The notes: generated from the letters alone by a model not told the origin. 64,000 bases of DNA from CAVUWL01 sp963700105 (GCA_963700105.1 CAVOWL010000004.1:620001-684000); one strand, 5' to 3'. Positions 8,424 through 20,226 are shown, counted from the stretch's first letter. Made by a program: numbers and translations.

Positions 8424-9821
8424 CTAGTAGGTGAGCGCCGTGACCGCGGTTGCGCCCGCCGGCGCTGACCCATCACCCTCGTCGTCATCTTTGGGCAGGC
8501 CTTTGCGCGAATAACGCAGCATCAGGACAACGTCGGCCGCACCGAGGGCAAGGTAGAGCGCGACGAAGACGACGAGGCTGATCCAGATGTCGGTCGAGGT
8601 AACCGAGGGCGAGTTTGCGTTGACCGTCTTCAGCAGGCCCTGCACTATCCACGGTTGTCGGCCACTCTCGGTCAGAAGCCAGCCGGCGGTGTTCATCAGG
8701 ATTGGCGTCACCACCGCCCCCAGCGAGAGCCGCAGAAACCACTTCGAGCGGTCGAGCCGTCCCTTGTGCACCAACCAGGCACCCCACAGGGCCAAAAGCG
8801 CGATCAACGAGCCGAGGTAGGCCATTACCCGCATCGACCAGTACTGGATGAAAACGTCAGGTACGTAGTTTCCGGGTCCGTATTTCTTCACATCTTCTCG
8901 CTGCAGTTCATTCAGACCCTCCACCGCACCATTGAAGGTGCCGGTGGCCAGCACCGAGAGAAGGTGTGGAATCGCGATCAGCTGCGAGGGGGTCTGATCG
9001 TTGCTGCCGCCACCAACCTGAAAGACCGAAAACGAGCATGGTTGGCAGTTGTTCCACTGGGCCTCGGCGGCGGCGATCTTGGCTGGCTGATACTTGGCCT
9101 CGATCTCGCCCAGCTTGTTGCCGACAAACATCTGAATCAAGATCGCGGGCAAGAGCACCAGCACCGAGATTCGCGCCGCATAGTGAAAGGCCCCGACCTC
9201 ACGCCCCTTTAGCAGGTGCCAGGCCGAGACCGCGAGCATCACCAGTGACCCGGTGACCAGCGAGGCCAAGATCACGTGGACGTAGCCCCAGAGGAAGGTG
9301 GGGTTGGTGAACAGCGCCCAGATGTTGTTTAGCTCGGGCTGGCCGTGAACCAACGTGTATCCAACCGGATGCTGCATCCAGGAATTGGCAGCAAGGATGA
9401 ACATCGCCGAGAGCATCGAGCCGATCGCGACCATCCAGATGCAGGCGAGGTGAATCCGTTTGGGTAGCCTGCCCCAGCCAAAGATCCAAAGACCGAGAAA
9501 GGTCGACTCCAAAAAGAAAGCCGCCAGGCCCTCCATCGCCAGCGGCGCACCGAACACGTTGCCGACGAACCGCGAGTAGGCAGACCAGTTCATTCCAAAC
9601 TCAAACTCCTGCACCAGACCCGTGACGACGCCAACCGCGACGTTGATCACCAGCAGCGTCCCAAAGAAACGGGCGAGGCGCTTGTACTCAGGTTTGTCGT
9701 TGCGGTACCAGGCGGTCTGCAACAAAGCGACTAGAAAAGCCAGCCCGATCGTCACCGGGACGAAGAGAAAGTGATAGATGCTGGTCGTCGCGAACTGCCA
9801 GCGGGCGAGGTCGTTGGTCAT
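8424..9821 (-). CDS. cydA: Cytochrome bd quinol oxidase subunit I
   Basis: The protein has 465 residues. His17 in the YHFLFVPVTIG segment corresponds to the high-spin heme ligand, and the ESGRQPWIVQG motif at about 385-395 is diagnostic for CydA. The region between helices 6 and 7 (after QLIAIPHLLSVLATG) is compact, consistent with the short Q-loop type common in Gram-positive lineages. It carries the hemes and the quinol-oxidising site. An acidic tail ends the protein. The gene lies 80 bases after NDH-2 and 11 bases before cydB on the same strand, so it may be the distal part of the zwf-to-cydB run or have its own promoter in the 80-base gap. Confidence 0.95.
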   Translation of the reverse strand: MTNDLARWQFATTSIYHFLFVPVTIGLAFLVALLQTAWYRNDKPEYKRLARFFGTLLVINVAVGVVTGLVQEFEFGMNWSAYSRFVGNVFGAPLAMEGLAAFFLESTFLGLWIFGWGRLPKRIHLACIWMVAIGSMLSAMFILAANSWMQHPVGYTLVHGQPELNNIWALFTNPTFLWGYVHVILASLVTGSLVMLAVSAWHLLKGREVGAFHYAARISVLVLLPAILIQMFVGNKLGEIEAKYQPAKIAAAEAQWNNCQPCSFSVFQVGGGSNDQTPSQLIAIPHLLSVLATGTFNGAVEGLNELQREDVKKYGPGNYVPDVFIQYWSMRVMAYLGSLIALLALWGAWLVHKGRLDRSKWFLRLSLGAVVTPILMNTAGWLLTESGRQPWIVQGLLKTVNANSPSVTSTDIWISLVVFVALYLALGAADVVLMLRYSRKGLPKDDDEGDGSAPAGATAVTALTY

Positions 9822-9901
9822 CGTGAGGCGGCTGTCCCTTCCGGGGGTGCCATGCAGCGGCCCACGGGCCGAGCGGCTGGCAGGGCGCGGCGCGGAGACG
9901 A

Positions 9902-11254
9902 TCAGATCACCCCGTTGACGGCGTCGCGCGTCGGTTGCAAACCGCCCTCCCCACCGGCACAGGTACCCGCCATGGTGCCCACAATAACCCGCTCCCCGCG
10001 GATGCCGAAGCGAGCGCTGATCCAGGCGCGCAAAACACCGAGGCGATGGCCGAGAACCCCACTCAGGTAATAGAGGTGGATACCGAGGTACATGTAGAAG
10101 GCGAGGCGACCCGAGATTCCGCGGCCGCGCACTTCGCAGACCGCCTTACCGCGACCAACCACGGCCAGCGCCCCCTTGTCGAGGTATTTGAATGGAGTCG
10201 AGGCGCCGGGCTCCCCCGCCTTGATCGCCTTGGCGACGTGATGTGCCTGCTGGATCGCCACCGTCGCCAGGCCCGGTAGAGGGCGATCATCGGGGCCGGG
10301 GTGAGACGCCATGTCTCCGATCACCGAGATCGCTGGGTAGCCGGAGATCGTGCAATCCTCCCCGACCTCGATTCGGCCCCCCCGGTCGGCCTTGGCGCCG
10401 GTGGCTGCGGCGGCGATCGCCGCCAGCGGGGCGGCTTTGACCCCGGCCGCCCAGATCACCGTGCGGGCGCTGATCCGCTCGGTGGAGTCCCCGACCTTGA
10501 TCTCGATGCCACGCCGATCGATCGCGGTGGCCATCGCTCCCTCGCGAATCTCGACCCCGAGGGAGGCGAGCTCCTTGGCCGCCGTGGTGGACAGCTCCTG
10601 CTTGAAGGCGGGCACCACCCTCTCGCCGGCATCGACAAGGACGACGCTCGCCTTGCGGGTGTCGATGCGACGGAAATCGCGTCGCAGCGTATCTTGGGCG
10701 AGGATCGCCAGCTGGCCGCTGACCTCGACTCCGGTTGGACCGCCGCCAATCACCACGAAGCTGAGCCACTCCTGCTGGTCCTGGGCCTCGGTGGCGCGCT
10801 CGGCCTGCTCAAAGGCTCCAAAAATCCGGTCGCGCAACCCAACGGCGTCAGCCAGCGTCTTTAGCCCGGGCGCCACGTCTGCCCACTCATCCTTGCCAAA
10901 GTAAGACGTCTCCGCACCGCCGGCAAGAATCAGGCTGTCGTAGTCGAGCTGCTCCCCGGTGTCAAGAGCGACGCGCCCCTTGGCGGCATCGATCCCACAG
11001 ACCTCGGCCATCAACACGGTGGCGTTGGCCTGCCGTTTAAACATGGTGCGAATCGTGGCGGCGCACTCGCCCTCTGAGAGCCCGCCCGCGGCGACCTGGT
11101 AGAGCAGTGGCTGAAAGAGATGATGGTTTGTCTTATCGATCAAGGTCAGATCCACATCGGCGCGCCGCAACGCCCGGGCCGCCGCCGCGCCGCCGAAGCC
11201 GCCGCCGACGATTACGACCTTGCGCGGCGTTCGCTGATCGCGATCAGGAGCCAC
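9902..11254 (-). CDS. ndh: Type II NADH dehydrogenase-like NAD(P)/FAD oxidoreductase
   Basis: Two Rossmann folds are visible. The first glycine motif VIVGGGFGG lies near the N-terminus, followed by HHLFQPLLYQVAAGGL (typical NDH-2). The second glycine motif VVIGGGPTGVEVSGQL lies at mid-protein, then TVIWAAGVKA and VIGDMA. NDH-2 transfers electrons from NADH to the quinone pool at the membrane face without proton pumping. I chose the GTG at 11254, which gives an 11-base overlap with the GMC gene and has AGGGG upstream. An ATG at 11320 would add 22 residues and a 77-base overlap. It lies between the GMC gene and cydA, a natural feeder of quinol to the bd oxidase. Confidence 0.88.
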   Translation of the reverse strand: MAPDRDQRTPRKVVIVGGGFGGAAAARALRRADVDLTLIDKTNHHLFQPLLYQVAAGGLSEGECAATIRTMFKRQANATVLMAEVCGIDAAKGRVALDTGEQLDYDSLILAGGAETSYFGKDEWADVAPGLKTLADAVGLRDRIFGAFEQAERATEAQDQQEWLSFVVIGGGPTGVEVSGQLAILAQDTLRRDFRRIDTRKASVVLVDAGERVVPAFKQELSTTAAKELASLGVEIREGAMATAIDRRGIEIKVGDSTERISARTVIWAAGVKAAPLAAIAAAATGAKADRGGRIEVGEDCTISGYPAISVIGDMASHPGPDDRPLPGLATVAIQQAHHVAKAIKAGEPGASTPFKYLDKGALAVVGRGKAVCEVRGRGISGRLAFYMYLGIHLYYLSGVLGHRLGVLRAWISARFGIRGERVIVGTMAGTCAGGEGGLQPTRDAVNGVI

Positions 11255-12823
11255 CGGCGGCCCCTGGGGGATGACTGGCTCCCAGCCGCTCGAGCAGATG
11301 GTCCCCAACCCGTAGTCCATTTGCCATCGCCGTTAGCGCCGGGTTGACCGCTCCAATACTGGGAAAGAAGCTGGTGTCGACGACGTAGAGGTTGTCGAGC
11401 TCGTGGGCCTTGCAGTTGACGTCAAGGGCAGAGTCAGACGGATCGAGGCCAAAGCGAACGGTGCCCGCCTGGTGGGCAACCCCGGCCACCGGGATGTCGG
11501 TGCGCAGGTAGGCGCTGCGTGTCAGCAGGTGATGCTCGTGCATGCCGAGCTCGCCGAGCATCGACTTCAGCCGCTCATACAGGCGGCGCTTGGGCTCGGC
11601 GTTTGTGGGCTGATAACTGAGCTGCACGGCGCCGTCGGGGCGCAGTGTGACCCGGTTCTCGGGCCTGGGAAGGTCCTCGGTGGAGAGCCAGAAATCGATC
11701 GCGTGGCGGGCAATCTGATCGAGGGCGAACTCGGGTGCAAGCGCAGTTTGAAGGGGTTTCTCGCCGCGATACATATCGGCTTGTGACTTGCCGACCATCT
11801 GGATGTTGCCGAGCGGAAACTCAAAGTCCTCGGAGCGAAAGTAGAAGTCATTGAGGCCGAGGGTCTTTTGAAAGACGGTTGGATTCTCCTCCTTAGAGAT
11901 CGCCAGCACCGCCTGGCTGGCGTGAAACATGTAGTTGCGACCAACCTGATCAGAGCCGTTGGCGAGGCCGTTTGGATGCTCGGCATTGGCCGAGGCGAGC
12001 AGAAGCTTGGCCGAATTTGCCGCACCGCAGGAAACCACGACGATGTCGGCCGAATGGGTCTCGGTGGCGCCATCCCGCGCCACCACCACCCCGGTGATCG
12101 AGCGTCCGGAGGCATCGGTTTGGAGCTTTATGACCTCCGCGCCGGTCTCAAGGGTGACGTTTTGGTGGGAAAGCGCCGGGCGCACCGCGAGCATCTCGGC
12201 GTCTGACTTGGCCTGGACCAGGCAGGGAAACCCGTCACAGGTCGAGCATCGAACGCAGCGGCTATGGGCCATGTCCGCCTCATCTAGCATCACCCCACAC
12301 GGTGCGTGAAACGGATGCAGCCCCGCCGTTTCAAGGTCATCGGAGAGCTTTTGGATGCGAGGCTCATGGGAGATCGCCGCGTGCGGGTAGGGGGCGCTCG
12401 CCGGCGGTTCGGTCGGGTCCTCGCCACGGGCCCCGCGTACCTCATACTGTTGCTCGGCCTGGGTGTAGTAGGGCTCAAAATCCTCGTAGCTGAGCGGCCA
12501 GGCCGGTGAGGTGCCATCGTGGTGGGCCAACTCGCCGAAGTCCTCCGCCCGCAGCCGGTAAAGCGCCGCCCCGTACAGTTTGGTGGCACCGCCGACGAAG
12601 TAATGGACCTGGGGCTGGAACTGCTCGCCCCCGGCGTCATACCAGGTGTCCTTGGAGATGTAGCGGTTCTCGACGAAGACCTCCTCGGCCGACCAGTTCG
12701 CGGCGGCGCGCGGCAGCCAATCGCCTCGCTCCAGCAACAGGATGCGTTTACCCGAGGGCGCCAGCCGATGGACCAGGGTTCCGCCCCCCGCTCCGCTGCC
12801 GATCACGATCACGTCGTAATCAC

Positions 12824-12827
<4 letters not shown>
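11244..12827 (-). CDS. GMC family FAD oxidoreductase with Cys-rich insert
   Basis: The 527-residue protein has an N-terminal FAD-binding GSGAGGGTLVHRLA, a GGATKLYGAALYR flavin motif, and the GMC C-terminal block VVDTSFFPSIGAVNPALTAMA. GMC enzymes oxidise sugars, alcohols or related substrates and pass electrons to O2, quinones or cytochromes. Cys191, Cys194, Cys197 and Cys202 form C-x2-C-x2-C-x4-C, suggestive of a metal or Fe-S site. Its ATG overlaps the GH15 stop (ATGA). There is no signal peptide, so it should act in the cytoplasm. The substrate is unknown; a glucose, gluconate or trehalose-derived sugar is an inference from its neighbours. Confidence 0.85.
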
Positions 12828-14745
<1,918 letters not shown>

Positions 14746-14749
<4 letters not shown>

Positions 14750-16185
14750 GAGGCAATCCAGGGCCGATGCCAGCTGCCGTGTCCAGCGACCAGCCGATCG
14801 GCTTCCTCGGGTCCCCAGGAATCCTTGGCGTAGCCCTGCACCCCGGGAGGGGAGTCGAGCAATGGCTGCAGCACCCTCCAGGTCTCCTCGACGCTGTCTT
14901 GGCGAGTGAAGCGCGAGCTATCACCGAGCATCGCCGCATGCAGGAGCACCTCATATGGGGTCGGACCCTCACCTCCCTCTTTGGCAAACTCCATGTCGAG
15001 GTGGATCGGCTCGGGATTGCGATCGCCGCGTCGCTGCGCCTGCAGGAGCATCCGCACGCCGGTGCTCGGATCGAGCTTGATCACAAGCTGGTCGGCGTCG
15101 GGGTGCCCGCCCATTCCCAGGCCCAGGCGCGGTGGGTGCTTGAAGACCAGGCGCAGCTCGGTTTGGGTGACCGGTAGTTCCTTGCCGGTGCGGATGAAGA
15201 ACGGCACCCCCGACCAGCGCCAATTCTCAATCTCAAGGCGAAGCGCCGCAAAGGTCTCGGTGCTCGAGTCTTTCTCGACTCCGTCGATCTCCAGGTAGCT
15301 GTTGTATTGGCCCCGCACGTAGTGGATGGGGTCGGCGTCGGGCATCGAGCGAAAGACCGAGAACATCGCGTCCTTGAGGGTCGCCGGATCGCCTCCTGAT
15401 GGCGGCTCCATCGCAGCCGCAGCCACGACCTGCATCAGGTGGTTGACGACCACGTCGCGCAGCGCCCCCACCGGGTCATAGAAGTGGCCGCGGTCCTCGA
15501 CACCGAAGTTCTCGGCCATCGTGATCTGTACCGAGGAGACGTAATTGCGGTTCCAGACCGGCTCAAGCATCGTGTTGGCAAAGCGCAGGAAGAGAATCTC
15601 GACCAGGCCCATCTTCCCCAGGAAGTGATCGATCCGGTAGAGCTGGGACTCATCGATATAGCGGTGGACTTCTTCGTTTAGAGCCCGTGCCGAGGCGAGG
15701 TCGTGGCCGAAGGGCTTCTCGACGACAACCCGGGCCGCGGCGGTGAGACCGGCCTCAGAAAGCCCTTTGATCACCGCACCAAAAAGAAACGGCGGTATCT
15801 CCAGGTAAAAGACCGGGCTCTGCTTTGCCCCGACCGCCTTGGCGACCGAGGCGAAGGTCTTGGCGTCGGAAAAGTCTCCCGAGATGTAGGAGAGTCGCTC
15901 GGCAAAGCGCTTGAAAACGGCCTCATCGATCGATTCCCCGCATGTTTCGATCGCGCTGCGGGCGTGCTCGCGCAACTGCTCGACGCTCCAATCATCAACC
16001 GCGACCCCGACGATCGGGCAGTCCAGGAGGCCGCGTTTCTCAAGCCGGTAAAGAGAGTGAAACGTCATCACCTTGGCCAGGTCACCGGTGATGCCGAATA
16101 TGACGAAAATATCCGCGGGCAGCGGGGCGGCGGCCCCGGGCCTACCCGAAGATGGAGCAGCGCTGGGACTGGTGGCTACTGCCAT
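14746..16185 (-). CDS. zwf: Glucose-6-phosphate dehydrogenase
   Basis: This 479-residue enzyme has the nucleotide motif GITGDLA (31-37), the VEKPFGHD block (155-162) and the catalytic-region motif RIDHFLGK (184-191, usually RIDHYLGK). It oxidises glucose 6-phosphate to 6-phosphogluconolactone with NADP+ (or NAD+), the entry to the oxidative pentose phosphate pathway. AKVMTFHSLYRLE replaces the more common ARRKL..ALY text, so it may belong to a divergent subgroup. AAAGGA lies about 9 bases before the ATG. It is the first gene of the zwf, GH15, GMC, NDH-2 run; no OpcA-like partner is present. Confidence 0.92.
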
Positions 16186-16546
16186 TTACGTGGTCCTTTC
16201 GATAGATCCGCTCTGTTTTGTGGTCCCCGAGCAAGTCCTGCGGGCGGAAGTTCCCTGCGATGCTATGCCCGTGGCGCCGCCGGCACCGCGACCTGTCCAA
16301 AGAGCGAGGAGGTCTTTGCGCTGGCGCTGGGGCGGTCCGCCTCGTTTTGACCCCGCCCAGTGGGAGGGGGAGCCGGGGGGCTGAAGCCAGCCTCGGAATT
16401 CTGATGATGGATAGCTCTGACATCTGTGCTTGGGATCTGCAGGCGGAGCGAAACTATGCGGCTGCGAGGCCGCCTGCATCATCCAAAGCAGGTGAAGTTC
16501 TTTCCGAGGGCCCCCCTGGCCCTGCCCGGCGCCGGGCTCGGGCCAG
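16186..16546. other. Intergenic region upstream of zwf
   Basis: These 361 bases lie between the zwf start and the end of the ClC gene, both minus strand, and should hold the zwf promoter. The only clear structure is the inverted repeat at 16439-16477, listed separately. No ORF with a plausible ribosome binding site is present. Confidence 0.4.
16439..16477 (-). terminator. Hairpin downstream of ClC gene, possible terminator
   Basis: GCAGGCGG (16439-16446) is perfectly complementary to CCGCCTGC (16470-16477) with a 23-base loop. It lies about 70 bases beyond the ClC stop on the minus strand. There is no T-run, so intrinsic termination is uncertain. Confidence 0.3.
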
Positions 16547-17920
16547 CTAGCCCGAAGGCGCGGGAGAAGGCGCACCCTCGATCGGGGCGCCGGCTCGCCG
16601 CTCGGTCGCTTTGCTCAAAGCGACGGTGATCAGATAGGCGACGACGACGCCGACGATGATCAGCGGCTCCGCGCCTTCGCCGCCTTTGCTGAGCAGGACG
16701 CTTGCGAGGACCACGGCAGAGAGGGGAAGCCGCAGGACCGCCACCACCCCGGCCCCCATCCCGACCCCAATCGCCCCGGTCATCGCGAACCCCGGCAGAT
16801 GGGATGCGAGGATCCCGGCAACCGCACCGATGAATAGCGCCGGGAAGGTGGGGCCGCCCCTGAAGCTGCCCAGGGAGACGCCCCAGGCAAGCCCCTTGAA
16901 GGCGAGGACCAATAAGAGCGCGGAGACCGACCAGGCTCCGGCGCTTGTCACCACGCCTGGCAGCGCGTCTTGGCCCGAGAAGAGAACTTCGCTGGCGCTC
17001 TTTCCGCTTGTCGCGTGAAAGGCAATTGCCAAAGCGGCGACGAGCAACCCGGCGGCGGGTAAAAGCAGAAACGGCCGCGGCTTCACGATGCGATGGGTTT
17101 GGAGCCCGATCTGCATCACGGCAAAGGTCAGAACCGCGACGCCGACCGCAAGCGGGATCGTCCAGGCGAAGTCAACGAGCGAGGGCTGGGCGAGACTCGG
17201 AACGGTAAGCGCGCCCAGCGCGTAGGCGCTGGTGCTGAGGCCGGTGAGTGAACCCATGCCGATCGAGACCAGCGAACCGATCCCGGCGGCGAGCAGCCCT
17301 GGAATCAGCACCAACGGCAATTTTTCGCGGTCCAACCCGAGCGCCTCGATCAGGATCACGGCGGCGATCAGCGGCGAGTTAAAGAGCATCGCCATCGCTG
17401 CGAAGCTGCCGGATGCGGCGATAACCGCCTCGGCCTGGGCCGGTGTATCGCGCCTGAGGCGCCGGATCGAAAACATCCCAAGGCCCGCCCCGAGGGCGAT
17501 CAGCGGGGCCTCGGGGCCCAACACCAGACCGAGCCCAATCGTGGCAAGGGCGGCGAGCGCGATCCCCGGCAGCTCGAGCGGCTGGGTCGGATCACCGCCG
17601 ACCTTGAGGCCCTCGGCCGGAACGTGTCCCCCCCTGCCGGGTAGGCGCACGATCGCATAGGCGATCGGGATTCCCGCGATCGCCAGCACGAGGAGGTAAA
17701 ACCATGACGGTGGTCCCTGGTGATAACCCAGATCGCGCGGCAGATCGGTGAACACGAAGGTCTGGATCTGGTGGATCAGCTCCAGGAATGCCCAGGCCGC
17801 AAGGGAGACGACGATGCCGACAATCGCCGCCAACCCGAGCAGGGCAAGGATTGCTTTGCGCGGAGGGCTCGGGCTCGCGGCTGGAGCGCCTTTTGCCTCA
17901 GGCATCGGTGCACTCGCCAA
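16547..17920 (-). CDS. ClC family chloride channel/antiporter
   Basis: The 457-residue protein has ten or more hydrophobic helices. LVLGPEAPLIALG corresponds to the ClC GxEGP filter segment and keeps the gating glutamate. GSFRGGPTFPALFIG corresponds to the later GxFxP filter. ClC proteins conduct Cl- or exchange Cl- for H+, with roles in acid resistance and ionic balance. The N-terminal GSGIP-like segment is degenerate (GRGGHVPAEG), so the anion preference could differ. No CBS domain is present, and the protein has a Pro/Ala-rich short tail. It is transcribed alone, upstream of zwf. Confidence 0.85.
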   Translation of the reverse strand: MASAPMPEAKGAPAASPSPPRKAILALLGLAAIVGIVVSLAAWAFLELIHQIQTFVFTDLPRDLGYHQGPPSWFYLLVLAIAGIPIAYAIVRLPGRGGHVPAEGLKVGGDPTQPLELPGIALAALATIGLGLVLGPEAPLIALGAGLGMFSIRRLRRDTPAQAEAVIAASGSFAAMAMLFNSPLIAAVILIEALGLDREKLPLVLIPGLLAAGIGSLVSIGMGSLTGLSTSAYALGALTVPSLAQPSLVDFAWTIPLAVGVAVLTFAVMQIGLQTHRIVKPRPFLLLPAAGLLVAALAIAFHATSGKSASEVLFSGQDALPGVVTSAGAWSVSALLLVLAFKGLAWGVSLGSFRGGPTFPALFIGAVAGILASHLPGFAMTGAIGVGMGAGVVAVLRLPLSAVVLASVLLSKGGEGAEPLIIVGVVVAYLITVALSKATERRAGAPIEGAPSPAPSG

Positions 17921-18147
17921 CGCGCCCAGCCCTGAGAGGAGACGGTCTCACTGGCCCGACCATATCCGCAAGATCAAGACGGCTGCCCCCAGCGCCGTCA
18001 CTCGAGCCGAGATTCTCCTCCTCGGGCGATGGGGGCCGGGCCTCGACGCCCCCCGCCGCCGTCGCTGCGCGAGGGGGGACCGCGCGGCGCTGATCGGGCG
18101 CCTTCGCCCCAGCTTCGGATTGAGTCCCGGGCGCGGTCGGCGCGCGC

Positions 18148-19083
18148 TCAGAGGATCGGGGGCGGTGAGCCGGCGATACTTGCCGCCAAGCTCGGGTCCC
18201 ACTCACACACCGAGCAGGCGTGATCGAATACCGAACGGGCGAACTCAAGCGCCAGCGCCTGCGGGTCATCGCTCGCGCGGACATCGTCCCAGTCCAGGAT
18301 GTACTGACCAAGCGCGGTATCCCAGCGGGCCTCGCTCGGTGAGGCAATTCCATCTGCAAATGAATCGGGAGCCGGGTGTGCGTAGGCGTAGAAGGCTGCC
18401 CTTCCATAGTTGGCGTCGCCGGGCCACCAGCCCACCGCCACCTCCTGGGAGTCCATCGCGTTGCGCATGATGAAGTCGGCTGCCGGAGGTTCCGCGGGGC
18501 GACCGGAGAAGAGGTTGACCGCGAGGTCAAAGGACCCCCACCAGGCGTTGACCGGTGTCATTCGGCCGCGAAACGGCGCTCGAAAAGCGGCGAGGACGAT
18601 CGCCGCTTTGGTCGCAGCGGCGAAATAGGCGCTGATCTGATCGCGGTCATAGCGAGCGTGCTCCTCGTCTTGATCGAGCGCCACGCTCCACGGCACCTCC
18701 TGCGGCGTGGGGTCGATCTCGACCGACCCGGCGAGATCGCCGAACATCTCGAGCAAATCGCGGGTCACGCTCGCCACGGCGCGATCGGGCGCGAGGGGCG
18801 CCCCTCGCATCCGTCCGTCGCTGTGCTCGACCAACACTTCGTGATTTCGCAGGTCCAGTGCAACGACGACTGCACCCGAGTGATCTGGCGCCGGCAATGG
18901 CAGCGTTTCCCAGCCCCGGGCGCTGAGTCGAAGCGCCGCGTGCTGGAGCTGGGGCTCGGGTGCCGCCAATTGCGCAGCGAGCTTGCCCAGGACCTGGGTA
19001 TGGGCGTGAAGGGTGTCACAGGTCTCACTCCACTCTTCATATGAGGTCGCCGGCCACGCTTTATTCATCAGATCAACACCCAC
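18148..19083 (-). CDS. DUF5996 family protein
   Basis: The 311-residue soluble protein has Trp/Pro-rich conserved blocks: PLPAPDHSGAVVVALDLRNHEVLVEHSDG, NAWWGSFDLAVNLFSG and VAVGWWPGDANYGRAAFYAYAHPAP. These match DUF5996, an uncharacterised family common in actinobacteria and proteobacteria. No catalytic motif is known. Translation may begin at GTG 19083 or at the ATG 15 bases later. The gene is monocistronic and divergent from the arsR-like gene, with 287 bases between. I cannot assign a function. Confidence 0.75.
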   Translation of the reverse strand: MGVDLMNKAWPATSYEEWSETCDTLHAHTQVLGKLAAQLAAPEPQLQHAALRLSARGWETLPLPAPDHSGAVVVALDLRNHEVLVEHSDGRMRGAPLAPDRAVASVTRDLLEMFGDLAGSVEIDPTPQEVPWSVALDQDEEHARYDRDQISAYFAAATKAAIVLAAFRAPFRGRMTPVNAWWGSFDLAVNLFSGRPAEPPAADFIMRNAMDSQEVAVGWWPGDANYGRAAFYAYAHPAPDSFADGIASPSEARWDTALGQYILDWDDVRASDDPQALALEFARSVFDHACSVCEWDPSLAASIAGSPPPIL

Positions 19084-19320
19084 CCTCTTCTGTTTCGGAG
19101 CCCTTCCTCAGCCTAATGCCGATTGGCGCCGATCGCCACTGCCGAACTCCCAGCGCCCTCGGGCCGAAATCGCCGCTTCACCGGGGCCCCTGCAAACTTA
19201 CCCTGCGCGGCGAGACTTTTGGCGGAGGTCTCTGCTCGAGCCCCCCGATTGGGCACAGAAGCGTGGATCGTCTCCGCCCACCCCTTATGCAAACTGGGCT
19301 TGCCGTGACCCTCTTCTCCT

Positions 19321-19370
19321 TTGTGAATATAGTTGCTATCGCTTATATAAGCATATGATTGAATATAATT
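19321..19370 (+). promoter_or_regulatory. AT-rich promoter/operator of the ArsR-SRPBCC pair
   Basis: In very GC-rich DNA this 50-base segment is mostly A/T. TTGTGA (19321-19326) and TATATA (19344-19349) are spaced by 17 bases and make a plausible sigma-70 promoter. A perfect 12-base palindrome GCTTATATAAGC (19341-19352) covers the -10. TGAATATA occurs twice, at 19324-19331 and 19360-19367. Operator overlap with the -10 is typical of ArsR autorepression (inference). Confidence 0.6.
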
Positions 19371-19676
19371 ATGGAAGACGTCTTCGAGGTGCTCGCCGTG
19401 TCCTCCCGACGGGAGATTCTCGACCTCTTGATGGACGGACCTCACTCGGTCGGGGAGATCGTCGAGAGCAGCGGCCTCAGCCAGCCAAACGTCTCCCGCC
19501 ACCTGCGGATCCTGCGTGAGGCCGACGTCGTGCGGGCGAAGGCCCAGGGGCAGCGTCGTCTATACCAGCTTCGCCCGCAGGGAATGCTCGAGTTGTTCGG
19601 CTGGATCGCGCCCTATCAGGGCCTCTGGCACGACAGCCTCAATGCGCTTGAAAAACACCTGGACGAGGAGGACTGA
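19371..19676 (+). CDS. ArsR family winged-helix transcriptional regulator
   Basis: The 101-residue protein starts MEDVFEVLAVSSRREILDLL and has the winged-helix text SVGEIVESSGLSQPNVSRHLRILREADVVRA and RRLYQL. No cysteine metal-sensor motif is present. It is therefore not a classical arsenic or zinc sensor; it resembles the ArsR members paired with AHSA1/SRPBCC proteins. The ATG at 19371 is preferred; a TTG at 19359 would add four residues. No clear ribosome binding site is seen, and the predicted transcript leader is only about 15 bases, so initiation may be near-leaderless. The SRPBCC gene begins 1 base after its stop. Confidence 0.85.
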   Translation: MEDVFEVLAVSSRREILDLLMDGPHSVGEIVESSGLSQPNVSRHLRILREADVVRAKAQGQRRLYQLRPQGMLELFGWIAPYQGLWHDSLNALEKHLDEED

Positions 19677-19677
19677 G

Positions 19678-20226
19678 ATGCCCGCAACCGATGGGGTCCT
19701 AGAAGATCGAGATGGCAAGCCGGCGCTGCGCTTTGAACGAGTACTGCCCCATCGGCCCGAGCGGGTCTGGCGGGCGTTGACCGAGCCCGAGGAGGAGTCT
19801 GCCTGGCACCCGACTCCCGCTCGCTTTGAGCCCAGAGTCGGCGGTCGCGTCGCCTACGTCGGGGGCGGCCACATCGCCGATATGCCCGACGGCGAGGTCA
19901 CCGACTATGACCCGCCTCGCCTGCTCGGCTACACCTGGAACGCGGATGAGGCCGAATCCAACCACCTGCGTTTCGAGATCCGCCCCCATGACGCCGGCTC
20001 GGTCCTGATCCTCACCCACACCTTCGAAGACCGGCTGAAGGCCGCCCGCGATGGCGCCGGCTGGCACCTCTGCCTCGCCGCTTTGGCCGGCTCTCTCGAG
20101 GACACCTCCGACACCTCAGGAGCACTGTCGCGCTCCCCCGGCGAGTGGCCTGCGCTGAACAAGGCCTACGAGGAGAAGTTCGGCATCTCGCCCGAGGAGG
20201 CAACCCCACCGCCGCCGCGCGACTGA
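19678..20226 (+). CDS. SRPBCC (AHSA1-like) domain protein
   Basis: The 182-residue protein starts with an ATG immediately after the arsR-like stop. RFERVLPHRPERVWRALTEPEEESAWHP followed by GEVTDYDPPRLLGYTW and SVLILTHTF is the AHSA1/START-like fold signature: a helix-grip cavity that binds hydrophobic ligands. Actinobacteria and others commonly encode an ArsR regulator followed by such a protein; ligand and physiological role are generally unknown. The C-terminus has an extra segment ending in a poly-Pro stretch. A strong hairpin lies about 100 bases downstream. Confidence 0.85.
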   Translation: MPATDGVLEDRDGKPALRFERVLPHRPERVWRALTEPEEESAWHPTPARFEPRVGGRVAYVGGGHIADMPDGEVTDYDPPRLLGYTWNADEAESNHLRFEIRPHDAGSVLILTHTFEDRLKAARDGAGWHLCLAALAGSLEDTSDTSGALSRSPGEWPALNKAYEEKFGISPEEATPPPPRD

